Assembly (NCBI RefSeq): GCF_006065315.1
Contig: NZ_CP040749.1
Coordinates: forward strand, 1,564,501-1,628,500
Direction of reading: 5' to 3'
From: Aureibaculum algae
Lineage (GTDB): Bacteria; Bacteroidota; Bacteroidia; Flavobacteriales; Flavobacteriaceae
Length of the DNA: 64,000 nt
The notes beneath the pieces were generated by a model that worked only from the letters and a program-made list of their open reading frames with translations, ran no database searches and was not told the DNA's origin. A program made the translations under genes and the position numbers. Of this stretch, positions 36,867 through 45,275 are shown piece after piece (position 1 is the stretch's first letter; each line of letters begins with the position of its first letter).

Positions 36867-38177
36867 ATGAAAAAAATAATTTTCCCGATGCTGCTTTTTT
36901 GCATGTCAATCACTTTTGCTCAAATGAAGGTTGATGATGTAAAAACATTTACGCTAGAAAATGGTATGAAATTTTTAGTAGTAGAAGACTTTTCAATCCC
37001 CAATGCCAATATGTACTCATTCTATAAAGTGGGCAGTCGTAATGAACATCAGGGAATTACTGGACTTTCTCATTTCTTTGAACACATGATGTTCAATGGA
37101 GCAAAGAAGTACGGACCGAAGTTATTTGATCAAACCATGGAGTTTAATGGAGGTTCAAATAATGCATATACTACGGAGAATGTAACGGTGTACACCGATT
37201 GGTTTCCTGTTTCAGCACTCGAAACTATTTTTGATTTAGAAAGTGATCGTATTGAAAACTTAAGTATTGACCCGAACATGGTTGAAAGTGAAAGGGGAGT
37301 GGTTTTAAGTGAACGACGTACAGGTCTTGAAAATTCACCATGGAGATCATTAGGTGAAGCTGTTCAAGCAACTGCTTTTCAAGAGCATCCCTATCATTGG
37401 CCAGTTATTGGATATGAAGATGATATGAAACATTGGACTCAAGGTGATTTAGAACGCTATTTTAAAACCTATTATGCTCCTAACAATTGTGTGGTAGTCA
37501 TTTCAGGTGCCGTTAAAACAGAAGAGGTAAAGCGTTTGGCAAAAAAATATATGGAACCAATACCTGCTCAGCCAGAGCCACCTAAAGTTTTTATTGTAGA
37601 ACCTGCTCAAACAGGCGAAAGACGAATTACGGTTCAAAAAGATGTAGCAGCACCATATATGATGATAGGCTACCATACACCTGAAGCGAAGAATGATGAT
37701 TATTACGCCTTAGATATTTTAAGTTCTATTCTTACGAGTGGTAATTCTTCTAGATTGTACAAAGCGTTGGTAGATAGTCAATTGGCAAATGGAATATTTA
37801 CCGATTATGGCTTAAGCTTTGATCCTTATCTCTTTAATTTTTATGTAGTGTCAAATCAAGAAGTGTCTACGGATACTGTTGAAAAAACTATTTATGATGT
37901 ACTTGATAAGATCAAAGAAGAGGGAATTACAGAAAAGGAACTTCAAAAAATTAAAAATCAGAAGTTAATGGAATTCTATAATCAAGTAGAGACTATTGAT
38001 GGTAAATCGAATAATATTGGGACCTACGAACTCTTTTTTGGAGACTATAAAAAAATGTTTGATGCTCCAGCAAATTTTAATAAAGTTACGATTGATGATG
38101 TTAAACGTGTAGCAAAAAAATATTTTACTAAAAGTAACAGAACAGTTGGTGTTTTAAAAGCCAATGTTGAAGAATAA
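36867..38177 (+). CDS. M16-family zinc peptidase, catalytic member
   Basis: 436 aa with a signal peptide (MKKIIFPMLLFCMSITFAQ). The inverted zinc motif HFFEH occurs at ~68-72 in GLSHFFEHMMFNGAKK, with the third ligand Glu in VESERGVVLSERR (~150). It is a periplasmic pitrilysin-type (M16B) peptidase. The C-terminal half carries the second, inactive M16 fold (GNSSRLYKALVDSQLANGIF). The neighbouring gene encodes a partner without the zinc motif, as in heterodimeric M16B systems. Confidence 0.93.
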   Translation: MKKIIFPMLLFCMSITFAQMKVDDVKTFTLENGMKFLVVEDFSIPNANMYSFYKVGSRNEHQGITGLSHFFEHMMFNGAKKYGPKLFDQTMEFNGGSNNAYTTENVTVYTDWFPVSALETIFDLESDRIENLSIDPNMVESERGVVLSERRTGLENSPWRSLGEAVQATAFQEHPYHWPVIGYEDDMKHWTQGDLERYFKTYYAPNNCVVVISGAVKTEEVKRLAKKYMEPIPAQPEPPKVFIVEPAQTGERRITVQKDVAAPYMMIGYHTPEAKNDDYYALDILSSILTSGNSSRLYKALVDSQLANGIFTDYGLSFDPYLFNFYVVSNQEVSTDTVEKTIYDVLDKIKEEGITEKELQKIKNQKLMEFYNQVETIDGKSNNIGTYELFFGDYKKMFDAPANFNKVTIDDVKRVAKKYFTKSNRTVGVLKANVEE

Positions 38178-38206
38178 TTAGTGTTAAAAAAATCAAAATC
38201 TGAATA

Positions 38207-39604
38207 ATGAAAGCAATGCGAAAAACAACGATTTTATTTTGTTCATTACTTGTAATGGCTTTAAATATACAAGCACAATCATATAAATTACCTGATTATA
38301 CAACATTTACATTGTCTAACGGACTCGCTGTTAATTTAATGGAGCAACATGACGTACCTGTAATAAGTGTGTCTGTAATATTACCTGCTGGGGCTATTTA
38401 TGACAATAGCCAATCGGGTGTTGCTTCGTTAACGGCAAATGCCTTAAAACATGGAACTAAAAATTATACTAAAAGTAAATTAGATGAAGCGTTAGATTAT
38501 GTTGGTGCATCTATCTCTACCTATTCAGGGAAAGAATATGCAGGTTTGTCATCAAAATTTGCCACCAAGGATGAGGAGTTGGTTTTAAATCTAATAAAGG
38601 AAATTTTAATTACTCCCACTTTTGATGTTACTGAATTTGAAAAAGCAAAGGCAAGAACATTAGTATCTTTAACTCAAGAAAAGGAAAGTCCGCGTTCTGT
38701 AATAGGAGATTATAACAATAAATTAATTTATGGTAATCATGTTTACAGTAATAAAATAAACGGGTTAGAATCTACAGTGAGCCAATTATCGGTTAATGAT
38801 GTGAAAAACTTTTACAAAACACATTATTTACCAAATAATGCCGCCATTAGTATTGTTGGTGATTTTTCTACAAAAGAAATGAAAAAATCGATTTCAAAAT
38901 TGTTTTCAAGTTGGAAAAAAGGTAAGACCCTTGAAAATTTAGTATCGCAACCAGTGGTTCCTTATAACGAGGCTAAGGTATTATTAGTAAATAAAGACGA
39001 TGCCAAAGAAACTACGTTTTATATTGGAGGTAAAGGAATTAGTAGAAACAACCCTGATTATATTGGTATTGATATCGTGAATACACTTTTTGGAGGTAGA
39101 TTTACTTCTATGTTAAATGACGAATTGAGGGTAAATTCGGGTTTAACATATGGAGCAGGTAGTCGATTTAATACGTATCGTTATAGTGGTACTTTTTACA
39201 TCAGTACGTTTACAGCTCTTGAAACTACAGAACAGGCCATTGATAAAACATTAGAGGTCTTACATAATCTACATGAAAACGGATTGGATGAAAAGGGGTT
39301 GACTTCTGCTAAAAACTACGTAAAAGGACAATTTCCACCTGATTATGAGACTACAGGTCAGTTAGCTGGATTACTGTCTGAAATGTTTTGGTTTGATTTT
39401 GATAAATCGTTTATTAATGATTTTGAAAAAAATGTGGATGCCATAAACTTAACAAAAGCGAATGAAATTATTAAAACATATTTTCCTAAAGATAAACTGC
39501 AGTTTGTGCTCATAGGAAAAACAGAAGCCATTAAGGATATCGCTAAAAAATATGGAAAGGTAATTAATGTGGAAATAAAAGAGGAAATTACTGGGGAGTA
39601 TTAG
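38207..39604 (+). CDS. M16-family peptidase homologue without zinc motif
   Basis: 465 aa with a signal peptide (MALNIQAQS end of leader). It has the M16 fold but the position of HxxEH reads ASLTANALKHGTKN, so zinc binding is lost. The substrate-binding R/Y segment of the C-terminal half is kept (NSGLTYGAGSRFNTYRYSGT, ~300). This is the pattern of the non-catalytic subunit in M16B heterodimers. It follows the catalytic member after 29 bp, so the two probably work together in the periplasm. Confidence 0.9.
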   Translation: MKAMRKTTILFCSLLVMALNIQAQSYKLPDYTTFTLSNGLAVNLMEQHDVPVISVSVILPAGAIYDNSQSGVASLTANALKHGTKNYTKSKLDEALDYVGASISTYSGKEYAGLSSKFATKDEELVLNLIKEILITPTFDVTEFEKAKARTLVSLTQEKESPRSVIGDYNNKLIYGNHVYSNKINGLESTVSQLSVNDVKNFYKTHYLPNNAAISIVGDFSTKEMKKSISKLFSSWKKGKTLENLVSQPVVPYNEAKVLLVNKDDAKETTFYIGGKGISRNNPDYIGIDIVNTLFGGRFTSMLNDELRVNSGLTYGAGSRFNTYRYSGTFYISTFTALETTEQAIDKTLEVLHNLHENGLDEKGLTSAKNYVKGQFPPDYETTGQLAGLLSEMFWFDFDKSFINDFEKNVDAINLTKANEIIKTYFPKDKLQFVLIGKTEAIKDIAKKYGKVINVEIKEEITGEY

Positions 39605-39650
39605 TCCATATCTCTAAAAAAATGAGGGTTATTCTTCAAAAGAAACCATT

Positions 39651-40211
39651 TTAATTTATTTTTAAATGATATTTTTTTAATAACCCTTCCAGTTGGTTGG
39701 CTGAAAACTGCCCTCCTTTTATCTTGTTTTTTTCAGGGTCAATACTAAAATTATAAGCGGTAGTAAAATCAGCTTTCTCAAGGTTTGTGTTTTCAAAGTT
39801 GGCATTTTCCAAGTTGCAATTCTTAAACTGAGCATTAGAAAGTTCAGCACCTGAAAAATCAACTTCTTTTAAACTACAATCTATAAAGTTTTGATTTTTT
39901 AATTTACGTTGGTAAAAAGAAGCAAAATCTAATTGACAATCGGTAAATGATGCAATAAAAGTAAACTTGTTTGCACTGTCAAAAGGCAGTCCTAAAAGCT
40001 TACAATTGGTAAACTCAACTTCATTAAATATGGTTGCATAAATTTTCGCAGAGCTTAAGTCGCAATCAACAAATGAGCAATCCACAAATGAAATGGAGGA
40101 GAGGTCTGTATTTGAAAAGATACAATCTATAAAAGTACAATCTTCATACTCGTCTTGAGGTAAAGGACTTGCGGTGTAATTTTTTTTCTTAAATGTTTGG
40201 CTTTCAATCAT
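39651..40211 (-). CDS. Pentapeptide-repeat protein
   Basis: 186 aa made largely of A(D/N)LxX-type repeats: FIDCIFSNTDLSSISFVDCS, SFVDCDLSSAKIYAT, then VDFSGAELSNAQFKNCNLEN and ANFENTNLEKADFTTA. Such repeats form a right-handed quadrilateral beta helix. The general form and length (~185-215 aa) resemble Qnr/McbG-type DNA-gyrase-protecting proteins, but I cannot assign that activity from repeats alone. No signal peptide. Single gene, same direction as the hydrolase gene upstream. Confidence 0.85.
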   Translation of the reverse strand: MIESQTFKKKNYTASPLPQDEYEDCTFIDCIFSNTDLSSISFVDCSFVDCDLSSAKIYATIFNEVEFTNCKLLGLPFDSANKFTFIASFTDCQLDFASFYQRKLKNQNFIDCSLKEVDFSGAELSNAQFKNCNLENANFENTNLEKADFTTAYNFSIDPEKNKIKGGQFSANQLEGLLKKYHLKIN

Positions 40212-40245
40212 TGTTATTTAAATATTATTCAAGGTCAAAATAAAA

Positions 40246-40271
40246 AAATGCCACATCTTCATGTGGCATTT
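40246..40271 (-). terminator. Rho-independent terminator
   Basis: Perfect 11-bp stem aaatgccacat-cttc-atgtggcattt; on the minus strand it is followed by a run of T. It lies 9 bp beyond the stop of the GNAT/hydrolase gene. Confidence 0.85.
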
Positions 40272-40279
40272 GAATTGGT

Positions 40280-41800
40280 TTATTTTTTTCTCAACTCAAA
40301 AAGGTCTTTTCGTCTGTCTTTTAAGTTTTTTACGCTTCCAAATTGATGAAGTTCACGTAATAAATCAATATCAACATCTGCTATTAAAATCATTTCGGAG
40401 TTTTGCGTTGCCTCTGCTTTTATTCCATTGGTGGGAAAGGCAAAATCACAAGGTGTAAATACCATAGATTGAGCAAACTGGATATCCATATTATGTACCT
40501 TTGGTAAATTACCAACACTACCTGCAATGGCTACATAACATTCGTTTTCAATAGCTCTTGCTTGAGCACAATTACGTACTCTTGAATAGCCATTTTGTGT
40601 ATCTGTTAAAAAGGGGACAAACAAAATGTCCATACCTTCATCTGCTAATAACCTACTTAACTCAGGAAACTCTACATCGTAACAAATTAAGATACCTATT
40701 TTACCACAGTCAGTATCAAAAGTTTTTAATTGATTACCGCCAACCATTCCCCAAACTTTTGCTTCATCAGGGGTAACGTGTAATTTTTCATAACGTTCAA
40801 CGGTACCATCTCTACGGCACAAATAACCTACGTTATAGAGTCTATCATCTCTCATTTCAGGTAAACTACCAGAAATAATATTGATGTTATAAGAAATAGC
40901 TAGTGAAGAAAATTTTTGAACAATAGCTTCGGTATATCCTGCCAATTCTCTGATAGCATCAGGGGTAGGCAAGTGGTTGTTACCTGCCATTAATGGAGCA
41001 TTAAAAAACTCAGGGAACAAAGCGAAATCTGATCTGTATCCAGATACGGCATCAATAAAGAATTCTGCTTGTTGCAACAGTTCGTCTAGATTTTTATAAG
41101 GACGCATTTGCCATTGAATCAATCCTAGGCGGACAATTTTTTTGACGATACTTGCTTTTTTTTGTTGTTTTTCAAAATAAATATTATCCCATTCTAATAA
41201 AACAGCATAGGCGTCAGAGGCCGTATCATCCTCTAAATAATTTTTTAAAATTTTTGTAGGATGAAAATCATTTGAAATCTGAAAATTTAAAACAGGATCA
41301 TGAATCTCTTTCCTCTTCACTTTATTTAAATACTCTTTTGGAGTTAATTCTTCTTTATATTTATGATAATTAGGAATGCGACCACCAAAAGCTACCCCTC
41401 TTAAATTTAAGCGTTCACAGAGCTCTTTTCGGTAATCATACAAGCGTCTACCTAAACGCATTCCTCTAAATTCAGGTTTGATAAAAACCTCAATACCATA
41501 TAAAACATCGCCTTTTTTTGTATGCGTGCTAAAGGTATAGTTACCTGTAAGTTCTTTATAAGTGTTCTTTTCGTCAAATTGAGCATAATCAATGATAATT
41601 GATAATGCACAACCGGCAATTTGATTGTTAATTTTTATAACGACTTGCCCTTCAGGGAATAGTCTAATTAAAGTATTTATTTGTGACTCTTTCCAATAGC
41701 TGTTTGGCATATTGGTGTAAGAAGCAATCATTACTTCTTTAAGTTCTTGATAATCATCTAAACTTAAATAGGTTAACTCAATGTTTTCTATATCTTGCAT
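40280..41800 (-). CDS. GNAT acetyltransferase fused to carbon-nitrogen hydrolase
   Basis: 506 aa with two domains. Residues ~1-210 are GNAT-like (EVFIKPEFRGMRLGRRLYDY for acetyl-CoA binding, ~110-130). Residues ~220-500 are a nitrilase-superfamily amidohydrolase with the Glu-Lys-Cys triad: ALFPEFFNAP (~265), RYEKLHVTP (~335) and ILICYDVEFPE (~370). This fusion is a known family in many bacteria, with unknown substrate. The hydrolase half probably acts on an amide of a small molecule and the GNAT half on its amine. Both active sites look complete. Confidence 0.93.
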   Translation of the reverse strand: MQDIENIELTYLSLDDYQELKEVMIASYTNMPNSYWKESQINTLIRLFPEGQVVIKINNQIAGCALSIIIDYAQFDEKNTYKELTGNYTFSTHTKKGDVLYGIEVFIKPEFRGMRLGRRLYDYRKELCERLNLRGVAFGGRIPNYHKYKEELTPKEYLNKVKRKEIHDPVLNFQISNDFHPTKILKNYLEDDTASDAYAVLLEWDNIYFEKQQKKASIVKKIVRLGLIQWQMRPYKNLDELLQQAEFFIDAVSGYRSDFALFPEFFNAPLMAGNNHLPTPDAIRELAGYTEAIVQKFSSLAISYNINIISGSLPEMRDDRLYNVGYLCRRDGTVERYEKLHVTPDEAKVWGMVGGNQLKTFDTDCGKIGILICYDVEFPELSRLLADEGMDILFVPFLTDTQNGYSRVRNCAQARAIENECYVAIAGSVGNLPKVHNMDIQFAQSMVFTPCDFAFPTNGIKAEATQNSEMILIADVDIDLLRELHQFGSVKNLKDRRKDLFELRKK

Positions 41801-41881
41801 AAACGAAGAATAAAAATTTAAGATAAAACAGTATTGATATTTTCGAGTTCCACTTTTTTTACGTGGAGTGACGAGTAATTT

Positions 41882-43021
41882 TTATTTTAAAATATTTCTG
41901 GCAATAACCAGTTTTTGAATTTCGGTAGTACCCTCACCAATAGTACATAATTTAGAATCTCTATAAAATTTCTCTACAGGAAATTCTTTGGTATAACCAT
42001 AACCACCATGAATTTGTACAGCTTCGTTCGCTACTTTAACACATACTTCTGAGGAATACATTTTTGCCATGGCTCCAATTTTGGTAACACTTTTCCCCGT
42101 GTTTTTTAAATATGCAGCTTTGTGTAATAAGAGTTCAGAGGCTTCAATTTCTGTGGCCATATCTGCCAATTTAAAAGAAATACCTTGAAACGAACTTATT
42201 GGTTTTCCAAATTGTACACGTTCTTTCGAATATTTTAAAGCTGCTTCGTAAGCACCTTTTGCAATACCTAGACTTAGTGCTCCGATAGAAATTCTACCAC
42301 CATCGAGTACCTTCAATGCTTGTACAAAACCGTTACCTTCAATACCTAATAAGTTATCTTTATGAACACGGCAATTATCAAAAATAAGTTCGGCAGTTTC
42401 AGAAGCTCTCATTCCCAATTTATCTTCTTTTTTACCAGAAGAAAAACCCTTTGTACCTTTTTCAATTACAAAAGCAGACATGCCACGTGAATCTCCTTTT
42501 TCTCCTGTTCTCGCCATAATAACAGCAACATCTCCACTTATACCATGGGTGATAAAGTTTTTTGCACCATTAAGAACATAATAATCACCGTCTTTCACCG
42601 CTGTGGTATTCATGCCACCGGCATCAGAACCTGTATTGTGTTCCGTTAATCCCCAAGCACCAATCCATTCAGCAGAAGCTAATTTAGGTAACCATTTTTT
42701 CTTTTGTTCTTCATTACCGAAGTAATTAATATGTCCTGTACATAATGAATTATGTGCAGCAATAGATAATCCAATGGATGGATCAACTTTAGATATTTCT
42801 TCAATAATAGCGATGTATTCATGATAACCTAAACCTGAGCCACCATATTCTTCAGAAACGAAAACCCCCATAAAGCCTAATTCACCAGCTTTTTTAAACA
42901 AGGAAACAGGAAATGTTTGTGCCTCATCCCATTCCATAATATGTGGACGAATATATTTTTCAGCAAATTCTTTAGCCGCTTCAGCTATATGGTTTTGTTC
43001 TTCAGAATATTCAAAATTCAT
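41882..43021 (-). CDS. Acyl-CoA dehydrogenase
   Basis: 379 aa, the normal length. FAD-dependent dehydrogenation of acyl-CoA to enoyl-CoA in fatty-acid or branched-chain amino-acid breakdown. Motifs: EEYGGSGLGYHEYIAIIEEI (~58), WGLTEHNTGSDAGG (~133) with FAD/substrate contacts, ERVQFGKPISSFQGISFKLA (~270), and the C-terminal TIGEGTTEIQKLVIARNIL with the usual catalytic Glu position. Chain-length preference cannot be read. Stands alone, with a possible -7 element at 43087. Confidence 0.94.
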   Translation of the reverse strand: MNFEYSEEQNHIAEAAKEFAEKYIRPHIMEWDEAQTFPVSLFKKAGELGFMGVFVSEEYGGSGLGYHEYIAIIEEISKVDPSIGLSIAAHNSLCTGHINYFGNEEQKKKWLPKLASAEWIGAWGLTEHNTGSDAGGMNTTAVKDGDYYVLNGAKNFITHGISGDVAVIMARTGEKGDSRGMSAFVIEKGTKGFSSGKKEDKLGMRASETAELIFDNCRVHKDNLLGIEGNGFVQALKVLDGGRISIGALSLGIAKGAYEAALKYSKERVQFGKPISSFQGISFKLADMATEIEASELLLHKAAYLKNTGKSVTKIGAMAKMYSSEVCVKVANEAVQIHGGYGYTKEFPVEKFYRDSKLCTIGEGTTEIQKLVIARNILK

Positions 43022-43086
43022 AATAGTGTTTTAATTGTTTTTTCGTTTAAAGGAATTCTGTGAATTAATCTAATAGATTAATAGTT

Positions 43087-43094
43087 CAAAATTA
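43087..43094 (-). promoter_or_regulatory. Possible -7 element for acyl-CoA dehydrogenase
   Basis: TAATTTTG on the minus strand fits TAnnTTTG, 65 nt upstream of the start codon. No -33 box was assigned. Confidence 0.35.
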
Positions 43095-43113
43095 CTAGCT
43101 AACGAGCCCCCAA

Positions 43114-43163
43114 ATATAGTGCTATTCTATCAAATTTATCTATGGGAAAGTCTGGTATTTTTT
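43114..43163 (-). pseudogene. Stranded 3' end of a ComEA-like gene
   Basis: About 50 bp matching 44353-44402 with two differences. On the minus strand it still reads IPDFPIDKFDRIALYLGAR then stop, against IPDFPIDKFDSIALYLEAK then stop in the intact gene. It lies in the 302-bp gene-free stretch 43022-43323, together with a weak hairpin (cttagg...cctaag, 43201-43226) and the terminator at 43241. Same orientation as the intact gene, so the two copies form direct repeats around the gene at 43324. Confidence 0.8.
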
Positions 43164-43240
43164 TTAACTGTTTTTACGTCTTAATATTTGCTAAAAAGCC
43201 CTTAGGCGTTATGAGATAACCCTAAGTTTGGAAGAAATAA

Positions 43241-43280
43241 AAATCCCATTTTTGGTTTTTCTAGACCTAAAATGGGATTT
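43241..43280 (-). terminator. Rho-independent terminator
   Basis: aaatcccatttt pairs with aaaatgggattt around a 16-nt loop, 44 bp downstream of the gene that ends at 43324. The minus-strand side continues with T-rich sequence. Confidence 0.7.
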
Positions 43281-43323
43281 GAAATAAAAAAAAATACCTT
43301 AAAAGTAATTAGATTATTTAGGA

Positions 43324-44148
43324 TTATGCAGTATATAATGAACCATTCACAACGTTGTAGTTATTTACGTGAAATTCGTTTCTATCTTTAAAGGCAATGA
43401 ATGGAAGTAAACCGTCAGATGGAATTGCTTTTCTTGGTAATTTTTCATTTTGACTATCAGAAAAACCAATAGTGGCTACTCTAATGTCACTTGATGTTAC
43501 TTTCTTGTTTTCAAATTCCACATTAAAAGCATCTAATAGTGTTTGATCAATTTTAATGTCAAAGGTAGAATCGGGGTCATCTAAATCTTTATGAAGTTGA
43601 ATCATTTTCTCAGATAAACCAGTTGGTAATTCTTCTGCGTCTCTGAAATCATTTAGTAATTTACTTATTGTTTTTAAAAACGAAGGGTTATTTTTGAATT
43701 CATTATTTTCAACCAATGCACATACTAACATGGCATAACCAATATCTTCATTTACTTCCCAAAGTTGTGGAGCACATTGCACAACTGTAGATAGAATTAC
43801 TTCACCTTCTTCCAGATTTTTAATCCATTTATCTTTTCCCATTAATGGGACTGAAATACTTTTCTTAATTAAATCTGAATTGGGGTCAAGTCGTTTATTC
43901 ATAAAAGGGATTAGCCTACTAACATCGGTTGCATTAGGTATTTTACTAATATCCATTGCCACATCTTCAAATCGTAAACGATTTAAGAGTTGGTGTTTGT
44001 TTTCACCTTTTTCATATTTTTCTAAAAGTTCTTTTACATCATAACCTTGTTTTTCCATATCTTTTAGCTGCTCATATGTATAATCTTCGGTGTCAAATGC
44101 CGGAGTCATACCTTTTAATAATTTTGAAAACATACCTTTTAATCCCAT
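43324..44148 (-). CDS. Unrecognised cytosolic protein (274 aa)
   Basis: ATG at 44148 (MGLKGMFSKLLKGMTPAFDT). I do not recognise the family. The first ~60 residues are charged and helical (YTYEQLKDMEKQGYDVKELL, then EKYEKGENKH). The middle (~90-200) is helical with DKWIKNLEEGEVILSTVVQC and IGYAMLVCALVENNEF. The end (~215-274) looks beta-rich (SSDIRVATIGFSDSQNEKLP, HVNNYNVVNGSLY). No signal peptide, membrane segment or catalytic signature. It is flanked by ~50-bp direct repeats from the 3' end of the neighbouring ComEA-like gene and has its own terminator, suggesting a separately acquired unit. Confidence 0.8.
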   Translation of the reverse strand: MGLKGMFSKLLKGMTPAFDTEDYTYEQLKDMEKQGYDVKELLEKYEKGENKHQLLNRLRFEDVAMDISKIPNATDVSRLIPFMNKRLDPNSDLIKKSISVPLMGKDKWIKNLEEGEVILSTVVQCAPQLWEVNEDIGYAMLVCALVENNEFKNNPSFLKTISKLLNDFRDAEELPTGLSEKMIQLHKDLDDPDSTFDIKIDQTLLDAFNVEFENKKVTSSDIRVATIGFSDSQNEKLPRKAIPSDGLLPFIAFKDRNEFHVNNYNVVNGSLYTA

Positions 44149-44337
44149 AGTTTTTATTTATTTTAAATTTTAATTATAAACACGATTTACTGTTTTTTAT
44201 TGTCTTGTGATAGTTGTAAAACTCTATAATAAGTCTTTAAATTCAAGGTTGAATGGAGTTGTAATTCTTTGCTATATATAATGGATAAGTAGCTTGGGAT
44301 ACTCAGTGTTTATAATGAATAGAAAGGTCCAGTATAT

Positions 44338-45255
44338 TTATTTAGCCTCGAGATATAGTGCTATGCTATCAAATTTATCTATGGGAAAGTCGGGTATTTT
44401 TTTGAGTTCTTCTATCAATTGAATTTCAGCAACTTCGTCTTTATATTCGAATATTTTTTTGGTAAGTTCATAATCAATATAAACAATTGACAGTACCTCT
44501 TTAAATGTTGCCGTGTTTACATTTATTTTTGTAATTGATGGTTTTGATAATACGTTGTATCGGAGCAGAACCTTATCTGCAACCTGCTTATCTAAGTAAT
44601 AAACTTCGTAGAGTTGGGTATTAAAAGAAAAACCACTTAATTTTTTACGATAGTCAATAATTCGTTTTGCTAATTTTTCACCTATACCGTTAATTGATTT
44701 CAACTCTTCAGCTGTTACAGAATTTAAATCGCCAATTACAATAGCTTTATTTTTATCTTCTGTAGTTGAATTATCAGCGGTACTTGAAATAGTACGCTCT
44801 TTTTCCTTCCATGTATTAGATTTTTTTTTAGGATTTGTAATCCAATCTGGAAATTTAAAATACGGAGCGATTACGGCCAGTAAGCTGTCTGATATTTTTG
44901 TTATTTCTTGAAATTGTTTGGCGGAATTTACAAATTTACCTGCTGCTCGATGTGCTAATAATCTGTCAATTTCGTCAATATTAAGCCCTAATTGATATCC
45001 TTTAGCATCGGTTAAATAACTTGGATTAAACGGGTATATTTTTGGAATAGATTTGTTTTCTTTTTCGGCTATTTTAATTCTTTTAATAGAATCAATTTTA
45101 TGTTGAATCTGTATGATTTCCATACTATCTATGGAGTCCTTATTTTCAAATTTGGGGATAACAAAAAAATATATAAGTTGAAGGGTAATTATAATTAATG
45201 CCAAAAAGAAAATCCCATTCCGTTGGCTTTTGTTAAACCAGAAATGGGATTTCAT
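44338..45255 (-). CDS. ComEA-like helix-hairpin-helix protein, membrane-anchored
   Basis: 305 aa. One N-terminal membrane helix (GIFFLALIIITLQLIYFFVI, ~14-33) anchors it, with the rest probably periplasmic. HhH DNA-binding motifs occur: LNSVTAEELKSINGIGEKLA then KRIIDYR (~165-195), and a second, degenerate copy INVNTATFKEVLSIVYIDYE (~243). An earlier region (GLNIDEIDRLLAHRAAGKFV) looks like a further copy. It may bind DNA during uptake, as ComEA does. Start 20 bp from the symporter stop. A duplicate of its 3' end lies at 43114-43163. Confidence 0.88.
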   Translation of the reverse strand: MKSHFWFNKSQRNGIFFLALIIITLQLIYFFVIPKFENKDSIDSMEIIQIQHKIDSIKRIKIAEKENKSIPKIYPFNPSYLTDAKGYQLGLNIDEIDRLLAHRAAGKFVNSAKQFQEITKISDSLLAVIAPYFKFPDWITNPKKKSNTWKEKERTISSTADNSTTEDKNKAIVIGDLNSVTAEELKSINGIGEKLAKRIIDYRKKLSGFSFNTQLYEVYYLDKQVADKVLLRYNVLSKPSITKINVNTATFKEVLSIVYIDYELTKKIFEYKDEVAEIQLIEELKKIPDFPIDKFDSIALYLEAK

Positions 45256-45275
45256 ATTATATTGTTTTTATACTA

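Noticed and set aside
39624..39688. agggttatt and aataaccct as a possible long hairpin
   Set aside because: The second half lies inside the pentapeptide-protein coding sequence and the loop is ~47 nt; chance pairing is likely.
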